Source: Toxonevra muliebris
Lineage: Eukaryota; Arthropoda; Insecta; Diptera; Pallopteridae
DNA length: 64,000 nucleotides
NCBI GenBank assembly: GCA_963691655.1
Contig: OY829330.1
Coordinates: forward strand, 17,974,182 to 18,038,181
Direction: 5' to 3'
The notes under the pieces are model-generated. The model was not told the origin of the DNA. It saw only the letters and a list, made by a program, of their open reading frames with translations, and searched no databases. Of this stretch, positions 31,224 to 42,455 are shown one piece after another. How positions within the stretch are numbered: position 1 is the stretch's first letter; each line of letters opens with the position of its first letter. The translations under genes and the position numbers were made by a program.

Positions 31224-33506
31224 CAACATTACGCTTTCCGCGTTCAAAAAAAAATTTTCGTTCTGCACATCAACAACTACGCCATCACCATCTCGAGCGC
31301 TGATTGGCCAAAGTAAAAAATACGTCAGCACTCTGTAAATAAAATAACAGTTGAGTTGCAAGTAATACTTAGAAAAAACTCATTTTGTTTTAAATAAAAG
31401 GCATAAAAAGCTTCAGCAGTAATACCATATATCATTTATTTTGTAGTTTTATTTTATTTTCGCCGTTTATTTAATAATCTGTCTATTTAATATTTTTAGT
31501 CTGAAGTACATTCGCGCACGAAAGAATAGTCTTTTAATTTTTACGTAGCATTCGACTTCTAAAGCGGCGCTCAAATGTTGTTCCAAATAATTGGAGCATA
31601 TATTTAAATAGTCCCCGTTTATTACGTCGAAAATACTTTTCTCACTTTTTCTAATTTCACAAACACACATATAAAACATTTCAAACAACGAGCTTCTTTC
31701 ACTGTAAACATCAACAACTACGTCATCAAAAAACATATGTTTTGGACGAACAAGCGCAGAGCATAATCTTGTATATGTGATTTGAGTGACTACCCCTACC
31801 ATTTCATATAAAAAATAAATAAGGAAATTATCGAGACCTCTACATCCTATAGAAGGACTTTTGGCATTGCTTTTTACTCCTTGCATTTTCTGGTGGGATA
31901 TACACTTCACATCCATAGATACAAACGCACAGACATCACATGCATAAATATTTATATGAAAACATTCTTTTTCGTATTCCTAAAATATTACATACATACA
32001 TATACCAATGTACGTACTTTCAACGCAAATTAAATGCATGGATAGATTTTCATAAAAATGCTATTTATGATGTTAATGCAGCTGACAAAATTAATGAAAT
32101 ACCACGCAATATTATAAATAGGAAAGCTTTCTTTGTCTAGTATATTTTGTGTATTTTTATAAAATGTATTTCAACTTATTTTTTTACAGTTTAAAGCTTA
32201 CCGCTGCAACCCAAACTCAAAATCTGCTCAATATATTTGAGAATGTTTCTCTGCTAAAACGATATGATTTCTAGAGATGAATACTATTGAAAGAATCTTT
32301 GTCAATTTCTGGGAAGACCGCCAAAATGTTGGCACTAAAACGGAAATTCGACATCTTACTCAAGCTACATATTATCAAGAACTAATCAATTTAATGAAAG
32401 TTATTAATATAAACAACCAATTCATCGGCTAAATCAACTTCTAAATCTTGAGGATAAAAATAATTTATTTTCTTTGAGTTCTAACTGAGAAGGTTACATG
32501 GTGGTTATCCCAGCTAAAAAACCGAATCGTTCATCAACAAAAATTCGTTCATCCAAAGATAAAATTAGTTGATCGATATCAGGGAGAAAGGATTCCTTAA
32601 GATTCCTTTCCTGCGGTTTCAAATGCAAAAAAAATTAAAAGCATCCCTTTTAGATTCAACAAACTATTTCAAGGACTTAAGCGAATTCACAACTGTACAC
32701 AAGAATCATGTTGGAATTTTGTAAATAGAATAGAATAGGAGAATTAAATCTTTAGAGTATATAATGGCAGAATTGAGTGTAAATATTTTTCTGTTTCTAA
32801 TTGAGAAATATGTGCTGGCAAGTAAAAAGAACCCAACACAGCCTAGCCCGCAGCCGTTTTCTGTTCGCAGTTTCTTCCTGCTCCGTGCATAAAATATCAT
32901 AGGCGAGCAATGGTGCCTCCTCCTCCGTGGCGATTTCAACTTCACTCGGATTATTTAAAGCAAATTTCAATTTCTCAACTAAAAATATGCATCTAAAAAA
33001 GCTGACACTAGCTGGTTACCTTTTTATTAACAGGTTACAAATTTTGTTACTTTTGATACGATAATAGGAATTCAGAATACTGTTTGTTACTTTTGCCAGC
33101 AAAGTATTCAATTGTAACTGTGGTGAGTATTGACCCTGTAAGAGGAGGTTAATTGTCGGCCATGAGACTCTACTTTTTTTTAAGACTCGGCTCTTTTTGT
33201 ATTTTTGGAAGCTTTACTTAACCTTACAAAAAAAACCTGATTTTAATATGTAATAAAATACCTTAAAAAAAATCCTTAAAAATTGTCATTTTTTCACATG
33301 AGGACATTAAGAAATTTAAATGTTTCCATTGATACTTTGCCGGATAAGATATATACAAAACAATTGACAAAACTTTAAGTTTGATTATTTTCCAATGGAA
33401 GTATATTTATATCCATGGGTGTTTAACATAGAATTGCCATCGTTTAATTTGTTTGATACAATTTAATGAATATCATATTTGAGTCATCAACTGAAAGTAG
33501 AGTGTC
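31224..33506. other. No supported gene; one 149-residue reverse open frame
   Basis: A 149-residue reverse frame spans 31467-31916 and includes LCSALVRPKHMFFDDVVVDV. I do not recognise it, and AT-rich chance is plausible. The string ACATCAACAACTACG(C/T)CATCA occurs at about 31267 and 31707. Nothing else is supported. Confidence 0.35.
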
Positions 33507-33774
33507 TTATACTATGTTCCCACTGAGCCGAAATTGCGTGGTTTCGATAATTTCCGTTGTTTCGGCTGAAACTGCGTCGAAATGCTTAATTTCGGAATAT
33601 AAAAAATCTCAAACGAAACCATGGAAATGAGACGGTTTCAAGGAAACCGCATTCGAAACCGAGCAAAATCTGATGCAAGTTTGAATGTGTTCAATGAAAT
33701 GAATATTGAAATGAATTTGCTCTGACATTTCTTTACAGGCATTTATATTTTGCTTTGCGTACAACTTGATTAAT

Positions 33775-34225
33775 ATGAAGAAACGAAAATGTAAAAAAAG
33801 AAATTTGTGGAGTATGCGGGAAGAAAAGCTCATAGCCGAGGTATGGGCAGAAAAGGTAGAGGAGCTGCGTAGAGAAAAAAAAAAAAACGGGCATATATCT
33901 GTGGCAATAAGGAATAACAGCTAAACTCAAAAGTCGAATAAAAACCTGCTGCGTATTTTATATTATAAATCCCAAAATGTTGAAAGTTTTCAAAAAATTT
34001 TGGCAATTTAGCAGTCTCCATAGTTTTTTATTAATTAAACTCCAATAATTATTTAAGAACTTTCAATATTTTGGGTTTTATAATGAAAAATACGCAACAG
34101 GTTTTTAGTCGACTTTTGAGTTTAGCTGTTATTCCTTATTGCCACAGATATATGAACAAATGGCGGAGGAGTTGCGGCAGCAAGGCTGCATAGTGGCTGC
34201 GGTTGAAGTAAAACTAGATACATAA
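33775..34225 (+). pseudogene. MADF/Myb-like DNA-binding protein, split by a MITE
   Basis: Part 1 (33775-33897) encodes a lysine-rich N-terminus, then LWSMREEKLIAEVWAEKVEE and LRREKKKNGHI. Part 2 (34151-34225) encodes YEQMAEELRQQGC, then VAAVEVKLDT and a stop. Across the MITE the frame is preserved: ATA at 33895-33897 is followed by TAT at 34151. W----- LI--W----- LR--KKNG--YE-MA-EL---G------V is the helical pattern of MADF/Myb-SANT domains that bind element ends in PIF/Harbinger systems. It is short and ends early, so I call it a pseudogene or a truncated binding protein. Confidence 0.68.
33898..34148. mobile_element. Palindromic TA-flanked MITE (251 bp)
   Basis: The ends are TCTGTGGCAATAAGGAATAA and its exact inverse, with inverted homology continuing about 85 bp per side. 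The flanks are TA at 33896-33897 and 34149-34150. It interrupts an open frame that reads straight through when the element and one TA are removed. Confidence 0.88.
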
Positions 34226-34454
34226 CAATTGACGCTTTCTCCTATACACTTTTATTTCGCTGCTAAATATTTCGTTTATCATTTTGATTCTCTTCGTATT
34301 CAAATGGCTAAGACCGAAATATTTAGAAATAATTATATTAGCCGCCGGGATTTTACAACAAGAAACATACAATGAACTGTCAAACGAAACCATAATCGAA
34401 ACCAGCTTCACAATGTAAACGCTTGCAGATTCGTTCGAAAACATTTGCCGAAAC

Positions 34455-36760
34455 TAGGCGCGTACGCAGAGGGGGTTTTGGGGGTACAAGCCTCCTCCCC
34501 CCGAAATCCGCCGAAAATTGATATTTTAGTTTTTGCTCAGTTCACACATAATACAAACACAAACAATTTTTTCAGAGTGTTTTTGATTTTAAAACTTAAA
34601 ATTTAAAAAAAATATTAAATTGAATCCAAAAAAACTTGTGATGTTCAAAAAATAAAGTGGTAGAGAGTATAAAATTGGAAGTTTGCGACAGGATTTATGG
34701 GTAGATTTGAAGAGAATAGTGGTCCAGTTTCGGAACCCAAACTAACAGCAAATATTATCATAAAGGGGGTTGTGTGTGACTTATACTAATTTGTGTATTT
34801 TTAGTATTTTTGTTTGTTTATTCGGTCTTTCTTGGTCGTTTATTTGGCGAAACAATTAAAGACAAACTTCAATTTTCATTTCCTCCTGCGCGTTTCGGTC
34901 TTTTTAAAACCATATGGCAGGATTTTCTGAAACATTATGACTTTCAGACACACACACGAAGAATTGAAAGAAAACTTAGCTAGTCAAATTGTAGAAACAT
35001 TTGTGTTATTCAACCAAGTACTTGCGCAAATAGTTTATTTAAGAGGACATTCCAGAATTTGAAGAAAACCGATTTTTTTTTATTTCCACCGGTACACAGT
35101 AAATTACATGATTATTTTATTTTTTGCTTAAGCTTTTTCATAATATTATTATATGTAATGTGTGGCATATAACCCAACACGAAAACAGAAAATAATTCGT
35201 TTTGCTTAGAAAAATTACCTTTGTTTTACATTTGGTCTAACTTAACTTAAGCCTAGGCAAATTGTTATTAAACTTAAGTGCTTTAAGTTTTTCTGCTCCA
35301 TATAAAAAAATATACCAAAATCTAGGTAAAAAAAACCAAGCTCGCATGGAAAAAATACAGAGACTTGTCAGCCTGGGGATCTCAGCGGCTCGACTTCTAC
35401 GAGACAGTACGATTCAGATTTCTAATATCACTATCTTTACTGACAGTCAATAAAATCCAAAATAGTTAAATCAGAGATTGTAAAGAAATGTCGTGCTTCA
35501 CTGATGGCCATTGAGCACCACAAGGTCACTCTCTGCTGGGTTCCTGGACGTAGCAATATTGAAGGGAATGAAATAGCAGATGAAATGGCTAGAAAGGGCT
35601 CTGAAATGGACATTAACGAGGCGGATACCTCTATTCAATCTCCGATGTATGGACTATTTAGGAAAATGGACGAGTACACCATCGCGGTGTCAAATGACGC
35701 TTGGACTAACCTAGGTGACTGTATAGTTTCACGGGCCTTGTGGCCAAGGTTTGATAGGAAGAGGATAAATGTCCTCTTAGGGCACAACAAATCTGCTGTA
35801 CGTCTGCTCACAGGAGTCATCACTGGACATTGTGCTATTGCACCAATGCTTTAACGGCGGCGTATTCCAACAAGCGGACTGTGCAGAAGTTGTCATGATG
35901 AAGAGACAGAATCGATTCTTCACTTTCTCTGTCAATGTCCAAGGCTGCAGATGAGCAGACTCCAATGTTTGGAGTCGCGCTTCTTCAATAGTCTAACAGA
36001 GATAACGAAAGTGGAACTATCGGATCTTCTTACCTTCATCCGGAGAACCAAATGGTTCAATAAAGATATTACCAGGACTGCTGATGGAAATCGTGGTCAG
36101 AGACGAAAAAAATTATTTAATTTTTGTTTTTCATGTAACATTGTATGACAGTGAAAATATACTTTCCACGAGACATAGCTTAAATTGTAGCTTAAAGCAG
36201 AAAAAAACTGCATACTCAGAATTTTGAATTTGTAAAAAAAAAAATTTGACGGAATTTCAAGTCATTACGATTAAAAATAAGGGTACTTCCCCTACAAATA
36301 ATACGATTTTTTTTTGCCATTTTTGTACATTTTTAGCATTTTTTTTGTTCAAATTGAGTTTCAAAACATAATTTTATCGGCAAATCAATGTCAGATTCGG
36401 TTTTCTCGTACCAAAAAACCCCCATAGCAAAATATTGTAATGCTGTTTCTATTTTTTTTAATGTTGTGTCCAAGTCGAATCTTGAGTATGTTGAAAAAAT
36501 ACCTATTTTCAAAAATTGGGGGGCTCGGAATTCAAAATAGAACTATACTTTCATTGGAAAAATTGCTTAAAATTATCCACACAACTAGGGGGTACCAAAT
36601 ATCGACCAAAAATTTGACCCCCTCTAATATATATATATATATATTCGCACACGCCTTCCAAACCTAACATAACCTAGGTAAAAATAATAATTTTAATAAA
36701 AAAAATTTTTCAGAGACCTCCGCCCCCCTCCCCCGAAACAATTTTCTGCGTACGCACCTG
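34455..36760. mobile_element. hAT-type element with perfect 8-bp target duplication, holds a LINE relic
   Basis: The ends TAGGCGCGTACGCAGA and, reversed, CAGGTGCGTACGCAGA differ at two of 16 positions. The flanks are GCCGAAAC at 34447-34454 and 36761-36768, identical. G-rich strings (GGGGGTTTTGGGGG left, GGGGGAGGGGGGCGG right, reversed) lie next to the ends, as in the 196-bp MITE at 1837. The 2,306-bp body includes a LINE RNase H relic (35346-36066) but no transposase that I can identify. It sits inside a PIF/Harbinger-like element. Confidence 0.88.
35346..36066 (+). pseudogene. R1/LOA-like LINE ORF2: RNase H and C-terminal zinc-knuckle relic
   Basis: MEKIQRLVSLGISAA (end of thumb) is followed after a deletion by ITIFTDSQ, an RNase H catalytic block. 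Next come KVTLCWVPGRSNIEGNEIAD and EMARKGS, the H/D block in which WVPGHSNIEGNE-AD is usual and the histidine is here arginine. The C-terminal part reads NVLLGHNKSAVRLLTGVITG, then after a stop a C--C----ESILHFLCQCP pattern, the C-C-H-C motif at the end of such ORF2 proteins. It closes with LSDLLTFIRRTKWFNK. Several frame breaks. The RNase H would normally remove RNA during retrotransposition; here it is dead. Confidence 0.88.
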
Positions 36761-36802
36761 GCCGAAACTACGTAGTTTCGGCTCAGTGGGAACATGGAAT
36801 TA

Positions 36803-38194
36803 CAATGGTTCTCTGAATTCGGTTTCACACACAAGCATTCCATTATTATTTATTTGTTTGAAAACTACAGATTACAGTATGAGTATTTGTAATAATTGCC
36901 AAGAATGGATTCGAAAGTTTTACAAAAAAAAAGATATCTTAGTAATTACATTATCTCATTAATTCTGTCATATTCATTGAGGGTTTTCGCGCGTTAGTGA
37001 AATGCTCCTGTATGGGTGCGTTCGCTAACAATAGAAATTTGAATAATTATGCTTAAATCGGAAGTATAAATTATTTTCTTATTGCATACGATAAATGAAT
37101 CTATGAGCTATTATACAATCGTATTTTATTGTAAAAATGACACTTGGTATGATCACAAGTTTCAAAATGGCACCCCATTAAAAAAAAAAAACCAGGATAG
37201 AACTAAAAAATTTTTTTTTTGCTGAACGCTAAGCAAAAGAGTTAATAAGAATTTTGTTCATTCTAAGCCTATTAATTTTAAATAAAAAAAAATTTATTAT
37301 GAAGCTATGGAAGTTAAGGGGAGGTTGCCGTTTAGAAGCATGAAAAATCTAGATTTTTATAAATATAAAATGAATACTTTTGGAAATGAGTTTTAAAGTA
37401 TTTTATTCTTCCATTAATGAAGAGTAATTCCAGTTCTGTTTATAAAAAAATCCAAAAATTAACGAAAACTGAATTTCTGAATTTCCGTTCAATTTCGCAG
37501 AGGTTCATGTGAATCGATTTTTCTACTGAAGCTATAGAAGGCCCCCGTCCTGAAAAACGCTATTTCCAGAAAAAGATAGCAAAAATAATGCAATTTTTTT
37601 TATAAATTTAACGTTGCTCCGTAAACTCTATGCTTCAAAGGTAGTTGTAGAGACAGATTTGGCCCGATTCCTGAGAATTATATCGCTATCACCAATTTTT
37701 ATTTTTTTTAACAAAAATTTACCTGTCTATATTTTTATATGTGTTATGTCAGAAAATTTATACGCAGTTATACGCAGTTTCAGAAAATCGTTTTTTTTAC
37801 TCGATTTTCGTAATGTATATTAAATATTAAAATATATTCTCTGAAAAACGAAAACGTCTCAAGCGATCAGTGCCAAATGTACACAAGCTTTATAAATATA
37901 TTTTTTAGTAAAATATATTTATAAAGTTTTATTTTTCCGATAAATATTTATCATTTTATAAACAATAAAGGACCAACATTTTGATAAAAACTCAAAATTT
38001 GTTTTTGTAAAGCCGCCATTTTTTTAAAAATGGATATTTTATTTCATAATTCCTGCGATTATTAGATAATTAACCAAATCTATCTGTTTTTTCCCGATGT
38101 AGAGATATCGAGCTCAACGCAAGAGGACTACAGATCACCTACAGAAGCTTTAAAAATCAATATTTGAAAACAAAACTTTAATAAAGTTCGAAAG
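36803..38194. other. No gene recognised
   Basis: AT-rich with long A or T runs. No domain, repeat border or RNA gene that I can support. Confidence 0.4.
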
Positions 38195-38198
38195 TTAA

Positions 38199-38432
38199 CT
38201 CATTAAGTCCTAATGATGCGTATACGCACAAAAAAGAAGTATATTTTAATGCAGATAAAAAAAGTTACCAGAACACGTAATCACTATCAAAGTTATTCTA
38301 ATGGGAAGAGAAAAACTTAAAAAAAATATAAAAAAATTCGATAATACCATTTGCTGTTTGAATTTGTAACGATAAAGACGTTTGACTGAAGGTTTTTTGG
38401 TTTTTAATCGGTTTGCTCTCGGACTTAATGGG
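38199..38432. mobile_element. piggyBac-like MITE, 234 bp, TTAA target
   Basis: Flanked by TTAA at 38195-38198 and 38433-38436. The ends CTCATTAAGTCC and, reversed, CCCATTAAGTCC differ once. An ATGATGCGTATACGCA dyad lies near the left end. The TTAA target and C-starting short ends fit piggyBac-like elements. Confidence 0.78.
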
Positions 38433-38436
38433 TTAA

Positions 38437-39440
38437 ACAATTTTTATATTAATGCAATAAAATGCTTTTTCAGAAAATCGCTTTTTTTTCGGCCTGCTTA
38501 CTGTGCTTAACCCCTTATATATAAAAAAATGGATCCGCCAGCTCCTCACCTCGTACTTTTACTAAAAAAAAGTTACATTTTGGTTGTTCCGACATAGTAA
38601 TTGAGAGTCAAATGCTTTGGCAACACTATATGTACGTACAAAGAGTCCAAGTTGAAAACACTTTAACGTTATGTTTCTCGCAGCAAGTGTATGCAGCCAG
38701 CAAACAACCAGAAATTTTTTTTGTTGGTTGCTCGTTCATTTTAGGCGCCAGTACAACAAAATGTTGTTTCATTTCGCTTACACTTAGTTATTTTTGTTTT
38801 TGTCTTATGCTCTTCAAGTCTCAAACTACAAGTGTGTGTGTTTTGTTTTGGTGTTGTTGTTTTTGTTGTTGTTACTGTTGCTGATGTGTGTGGAGTGGTG
38901 TGTTGCGTTGTGTTGTATTGTTGAGATACACACTCACAACTAAATCGCAACTTCACTGTGTTTATTGTTGCTTAGACTAAAAGTTAAATAAAAAATTAAA
39001 AAAAGAAAAAATATTTAAAAATAGTAAGCAAACAAATTAACGCAAAAATTTACATATATGTATATAAAATCGCGTAGCAGAGACTTACTTGAAACTAGCA
39101 ACTTTCGTGTTGCTGCCCCGACGACGATAATGAAGAGAATATACCGACCGGCGCGGCGGTTTCTTCGCAATTTAATTACCTACGGGATTTTCATTTAGGT
39201 TTGCTTAATATAAAGAAAAAAACAAAGCATTAAATAAAAAAGGATAACAAATAGAAAATGTGTCGAAAAAAATGGTCGGTAGTGTCATAATTTTTTATGT
39301 GTTAAGCCGTCGGTGAAAAACAATATCGTTCAAGTCAAGTAAGTTTTTGTTTACATATTTAGGAGATATCCTTACTAGATACAATTATGTGTAAACTGTG
39401 GTTCACTTTTTCTTAGACTTTTTTTTTGTCGTCAGAATGA
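38437..39440. other. Low-repeat stretch, possible host regulatory or 5' leader sequence
   Basis: 38820-39180 lacks visible element structure. It holds GTT/TGT-rich and CAACA-type strings common in fly leaders and a GC-richer patch at about 39115-39170 (ACCGACCGGCGCGGCGG). Good donor-like sites exist on both strands: GTCAAGTAAGT at about 39334 forward and TTTCAAGTAAGT read in reverse near 39085. No convincing coding exon or core promoter could be fixed, so this is only a pointer. Confidence 0.2.
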
Positions 39441-41099
39441 GCAGCCATGAGGAGTTTGAAAGAAGACCATAAAGTACATGAGGCAATACTGAGAGAGCTG
39501 ACGTCAACGTCTCTGTTCATTGATATGCGCCCGATCCCCATAAGTGTTGCCATGAAAGAAAATTTTTTTCACCGAATTTTTTCTAGAAACCTACCAAAAC
39601 AGTTCTCAACCGATCAAATTTTTGTCTACCACTTAAAACCACATATTTTTACAGCATTTTATTAAAAAAAAAAACATAAATTCATTTTTACAAATTCTTT
39701 CATAAGTATACAAAATGTTACAATATTTTTTGTAAATTCCTTACTTATTCATGATCCATTTCCGTTTTCATGCAGAGAATTTTGCGTGTTTCACATATAT
39801 TTGCTTCACTCCCTTTTGTTTTTCTTGATATTAATTATGTTGTAATTATCTCGTATGGACACAGGGCCCACATACTTTTTAAAAGCAGCGTAAAAATTTT
39901 AGTTGAGATGCAAATAAAATATTAGGTAGCAAAATTTGTATTTTCTTTGAAACCGTTTTGCATACTATTTTTTCGTTAAATTTAAATATTTTCATTTTAC
40001 TAAAACGTACTAAAAATCGAGACTAATCTGCCAACCTACAAAAATTTGTCTAAAAATGAAACTACCAATCTTGGTCCGATTGGACCAAAACGGCAAAACT
40101 GATCCCCATACGTTCATATAAAAGAAAACTCTACCTCCGACGTCGGCTCTCTCAGTGTCAGCTCATGTACTCTATGAATAAGGCAGGCGGTTTTCTTTCA
40201 TTTTATTTTTGATAGAGCAATTTTTTTGTGCGATGAATTTCAAGCTGATCATATCACATCCGAAATCACTATTCGGAGAAGTCACAGGCAAATAAAACAC
40301 CGATTTAGCCATAGGGGAAAAAATGGAAAAATTTATGTATTTCAATTCTTTGTTTTCAATATTTATGTATATATGAATGTGTGCATACGGATGTCGCTCA
40401 GTGGGAGTGTGTGAGTGAGGTCAAAAGTCAAATGATATGAAAGTAGAAAATGTCAAAAGCTAACAAGATGGATTGCAATGTTTTCGGAATTGCCGGTAGG
40501 GGGTCACTATTTTAAAGAAATTGCACTGGCAACTCATATTCATACATATGAAATGATGTCAAACGTCTTATCGAATTGTCAAATTTATAGTCTGGTTTTG
40601 ACAAGTAATCACACGTCAAGCTACTTTAAATGTCTTCATGTGATAATATTTAAGTAAAGCAAAAAAAAAAAAAAAAAAAGGGAAGCCAAAGGAAAATCAA
40701 ATCTATGCTGAATGCACTGTTCTTATGAAATTCTTCTTATAAGTGATATGTTTATGTCAATAACACGCGTATGTTTGATTTGATTACATCAGAAATTGAA
40801 ATAAGACAGACGCCTCATTTTAGTAGGGGACTGTGGGGGGTTATGCATCGGGTGTTGTTTTTGGGTGGACAATGAGTTAGGTAATGCTTGGGTTTTGTTT
40901 TCCGCGTCTGAATATACATATAGAATTTCTAGTACGATTAATTTGCTTGATTTGCTTCCCCTGGATATTCAAAGTGAGGCCATGTAGGTAGGGTGCAGAC
41001 TCAAGTCAAGCGGAGTTTGGCAGGTTGAAAAAGTTTTCGATGTCGGTTGGCAGTATTGTGGAAATATTATGTGAAATATCCTGAGCAATCCGGAGGTCA
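39441..41099. other. No gene recognised
   Basis: Includes a poly-A run at about 40660-40680 and short featureless open frames. Confidence 0.35.
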
Positions 41100-41820
41100 T
41101 TCTCCGACCGACGGCTTCAAAACAACAATTGGAACCGCTTCTGCTTGGTACCTGGACGTGGTAAATAGGTATTTCTTCGCTACAGGAGAAATGGCAACGG
41201 TCCTTTAAGCAGAGATCTTTTCTATTTTGAATGCAGCCTACTGGATAATCGTAAACGGTTGGCTAGGAAAATGGATAGGAGTCTGCAGTGATAGTCAGGC
41301 TGCATTAAAGGCCCTAGAAATCCCCCTGCCAAATTTTCGAAGATCGTAACCAAGTGTGAAGAAAAACTTAATAGTGTCACGAGACTAAATAAGTTAAACC
41401 TTATGTATGTGTCAGCATACTTCGGCGACCCTAGCTACAAAATGACAGAAAAATTGTCCAACTGCGGCTCTGCGGCAAATCCAGTGAGCACGGAACCAAT
41501 CATCAAGTCAAGTTAGCAGAAACTATGCAATGCATCAACGAATTCATGAATTATGGTCACAGAGAAAGATGGTTCAGTGTCAATGTATGCAAACCTACAA
41601 AGTTCTGTGTGAAAGAACGTAACAGGAGAACATCTGTCTTTCTTCTTCATCTGGGGAGAAAGGATCTGTATATACTGGGCACAACACATGAGGTCAGCAT
41701 ATGACCTACATGGATGTCATTGCTGATCCGATATGTGTATCCTACCTTGAAGAAGAAAGTGGCACTACAGAGCATTTTTTATTTTATTGTGCCGCCTTCG
41801 CCAGAGCACTATGGGTAAAA
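41100..41820 (+). pseudogene. LINE ORF2 RNase H relic
   Basis: FTDGFKTTIGTASAWYLDVV at about 41108 matches the first RNase H block, in which (V/I)FTDGSK----G-G-- is usual. GEMATVL*AEIFSILNAAYW is the following helix. ICSDSQAALKALEIP is the second aspartate block, represented here by GVCSDSQAALKALEIP at about 41280. The WVPGH block is decayed. Near 41710-41815, ADPICVSYLEEESGTTEHFL and FYCAAFARALW correspond to the C-terminal C--C----E---H-L--C zinc-knuckle with the first cysteines altered. Domain order and spacing are those of an R1/LOA-like ORF2. Multiple stops and frameshifts. Confidence 0.8.
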
Positions 41821-42057
41821 TTCCCACATTTTCTGGCCAAAACCTCAAAACACACTTTTCTATAGGGAAATTTTGAGTAGATTCCGAAAATGTTATTTTT
41901 TTTTCGTGTCGACTAGGTCTACTGAAATATTGAAAAACAAGCGCTATAGGGAGAATTAAGTATATAAAAATAGTATTCTGCTCCTCGACACCTCTAAAAA
42001 ACCTTAAAAAAATAGCGAACTCTACAAAAAATTAAGATATTCATTTTATTTTGACTC

Positions 42058-42455
42058 CTAATACTGCTGCTTTGCGAAATTATTATCCAAAAAGAATGCT
42101 ACGGCCTCATTAAGAGAAAGCGATGTCGGTAATTTGTCTTTCGTGAACAGTACTTTTCTAATTTTAGAAGCTCGGTTTGGGTACTGAATACAATTCTTCA
42201 GAACAGTTGCTAAATCTTTACTACCTTGTTTCCAAGCTAACGTACTATCTGCAATAACCAATAAATTATATTTATTATGAGTTTGCTTGCACAGTTCTAA
42301 TGCATCTCTTCTTTTTCCACGGTCTGACTCCGACGATACGAATGCAAGTCCTGGACGTCAAACTTTTGATTCTGGTGAGTAGTTTATTATTTCAGGAACT
42401 GTTGTTCCAGCTAGCCAAACATTATATTTAGTCTTAAATTTAGCAAGCATCTATG
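42058..42455 (-). pseudogene. Fragment of an uncharacterised, probably repetitive protein family
   Basis: The reverse frame gives LAKFKTKYNVWLAGTTVPE, one stop, then a SSESDRGKRRDALELCKQTH segment. It continues with ADSTLAWKQGSKDLATVLKN, LFTKDKLPTSLSLNEAVAF and FLDNNFAKQQY before a stop. The pattern K-R-KY--WL------PE, followed by SS-R-KRR and a late LS--EA-AL/FF-D---TK-QY, recalls to me a multi-copy family of unknown function in arthropod genomes, probably mobile-element associated. This is a recollection, not a search result. One in-frame stop and missing downstream parts make it a pseudogene. Confidence 0.45.

Larger units (their letters stand above)
33510..36799 (+). mobile_element. PIF/Harbinger-like element carrying two nested insertions
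   Basis: The ends TACTATGTTCCCACTGAGCC and, reversed, TTCCATGTTCCCACTGAGCC continue with GAAA. The flanks are TTA at 33507-33509 and 36800-36802, the TWA-type target of PIF/Harbinger elements. Removing a 251-bp MITE and a 2.3-kb hAT element leaves about 720 bp. That residue contains a MADF/Myb-like open frame, and CGAAAC/GTTTCG words crowd near both ends as probable subterminal sites. PIF elements normally pair a DDE nuclease with a Myb/MADF-like protein; no DDE gene remains. Superfamily assignment rests on target, end and companion protein together. Confidence 0.75.

Noticed and set aside
38612..38884. 90-residue frame ending in many cysteines
   Set aside because: The cysteine run comes from a TGTTGT/TGTTGC-rich tract; no secretion signal or toxin-like framework is convincing.
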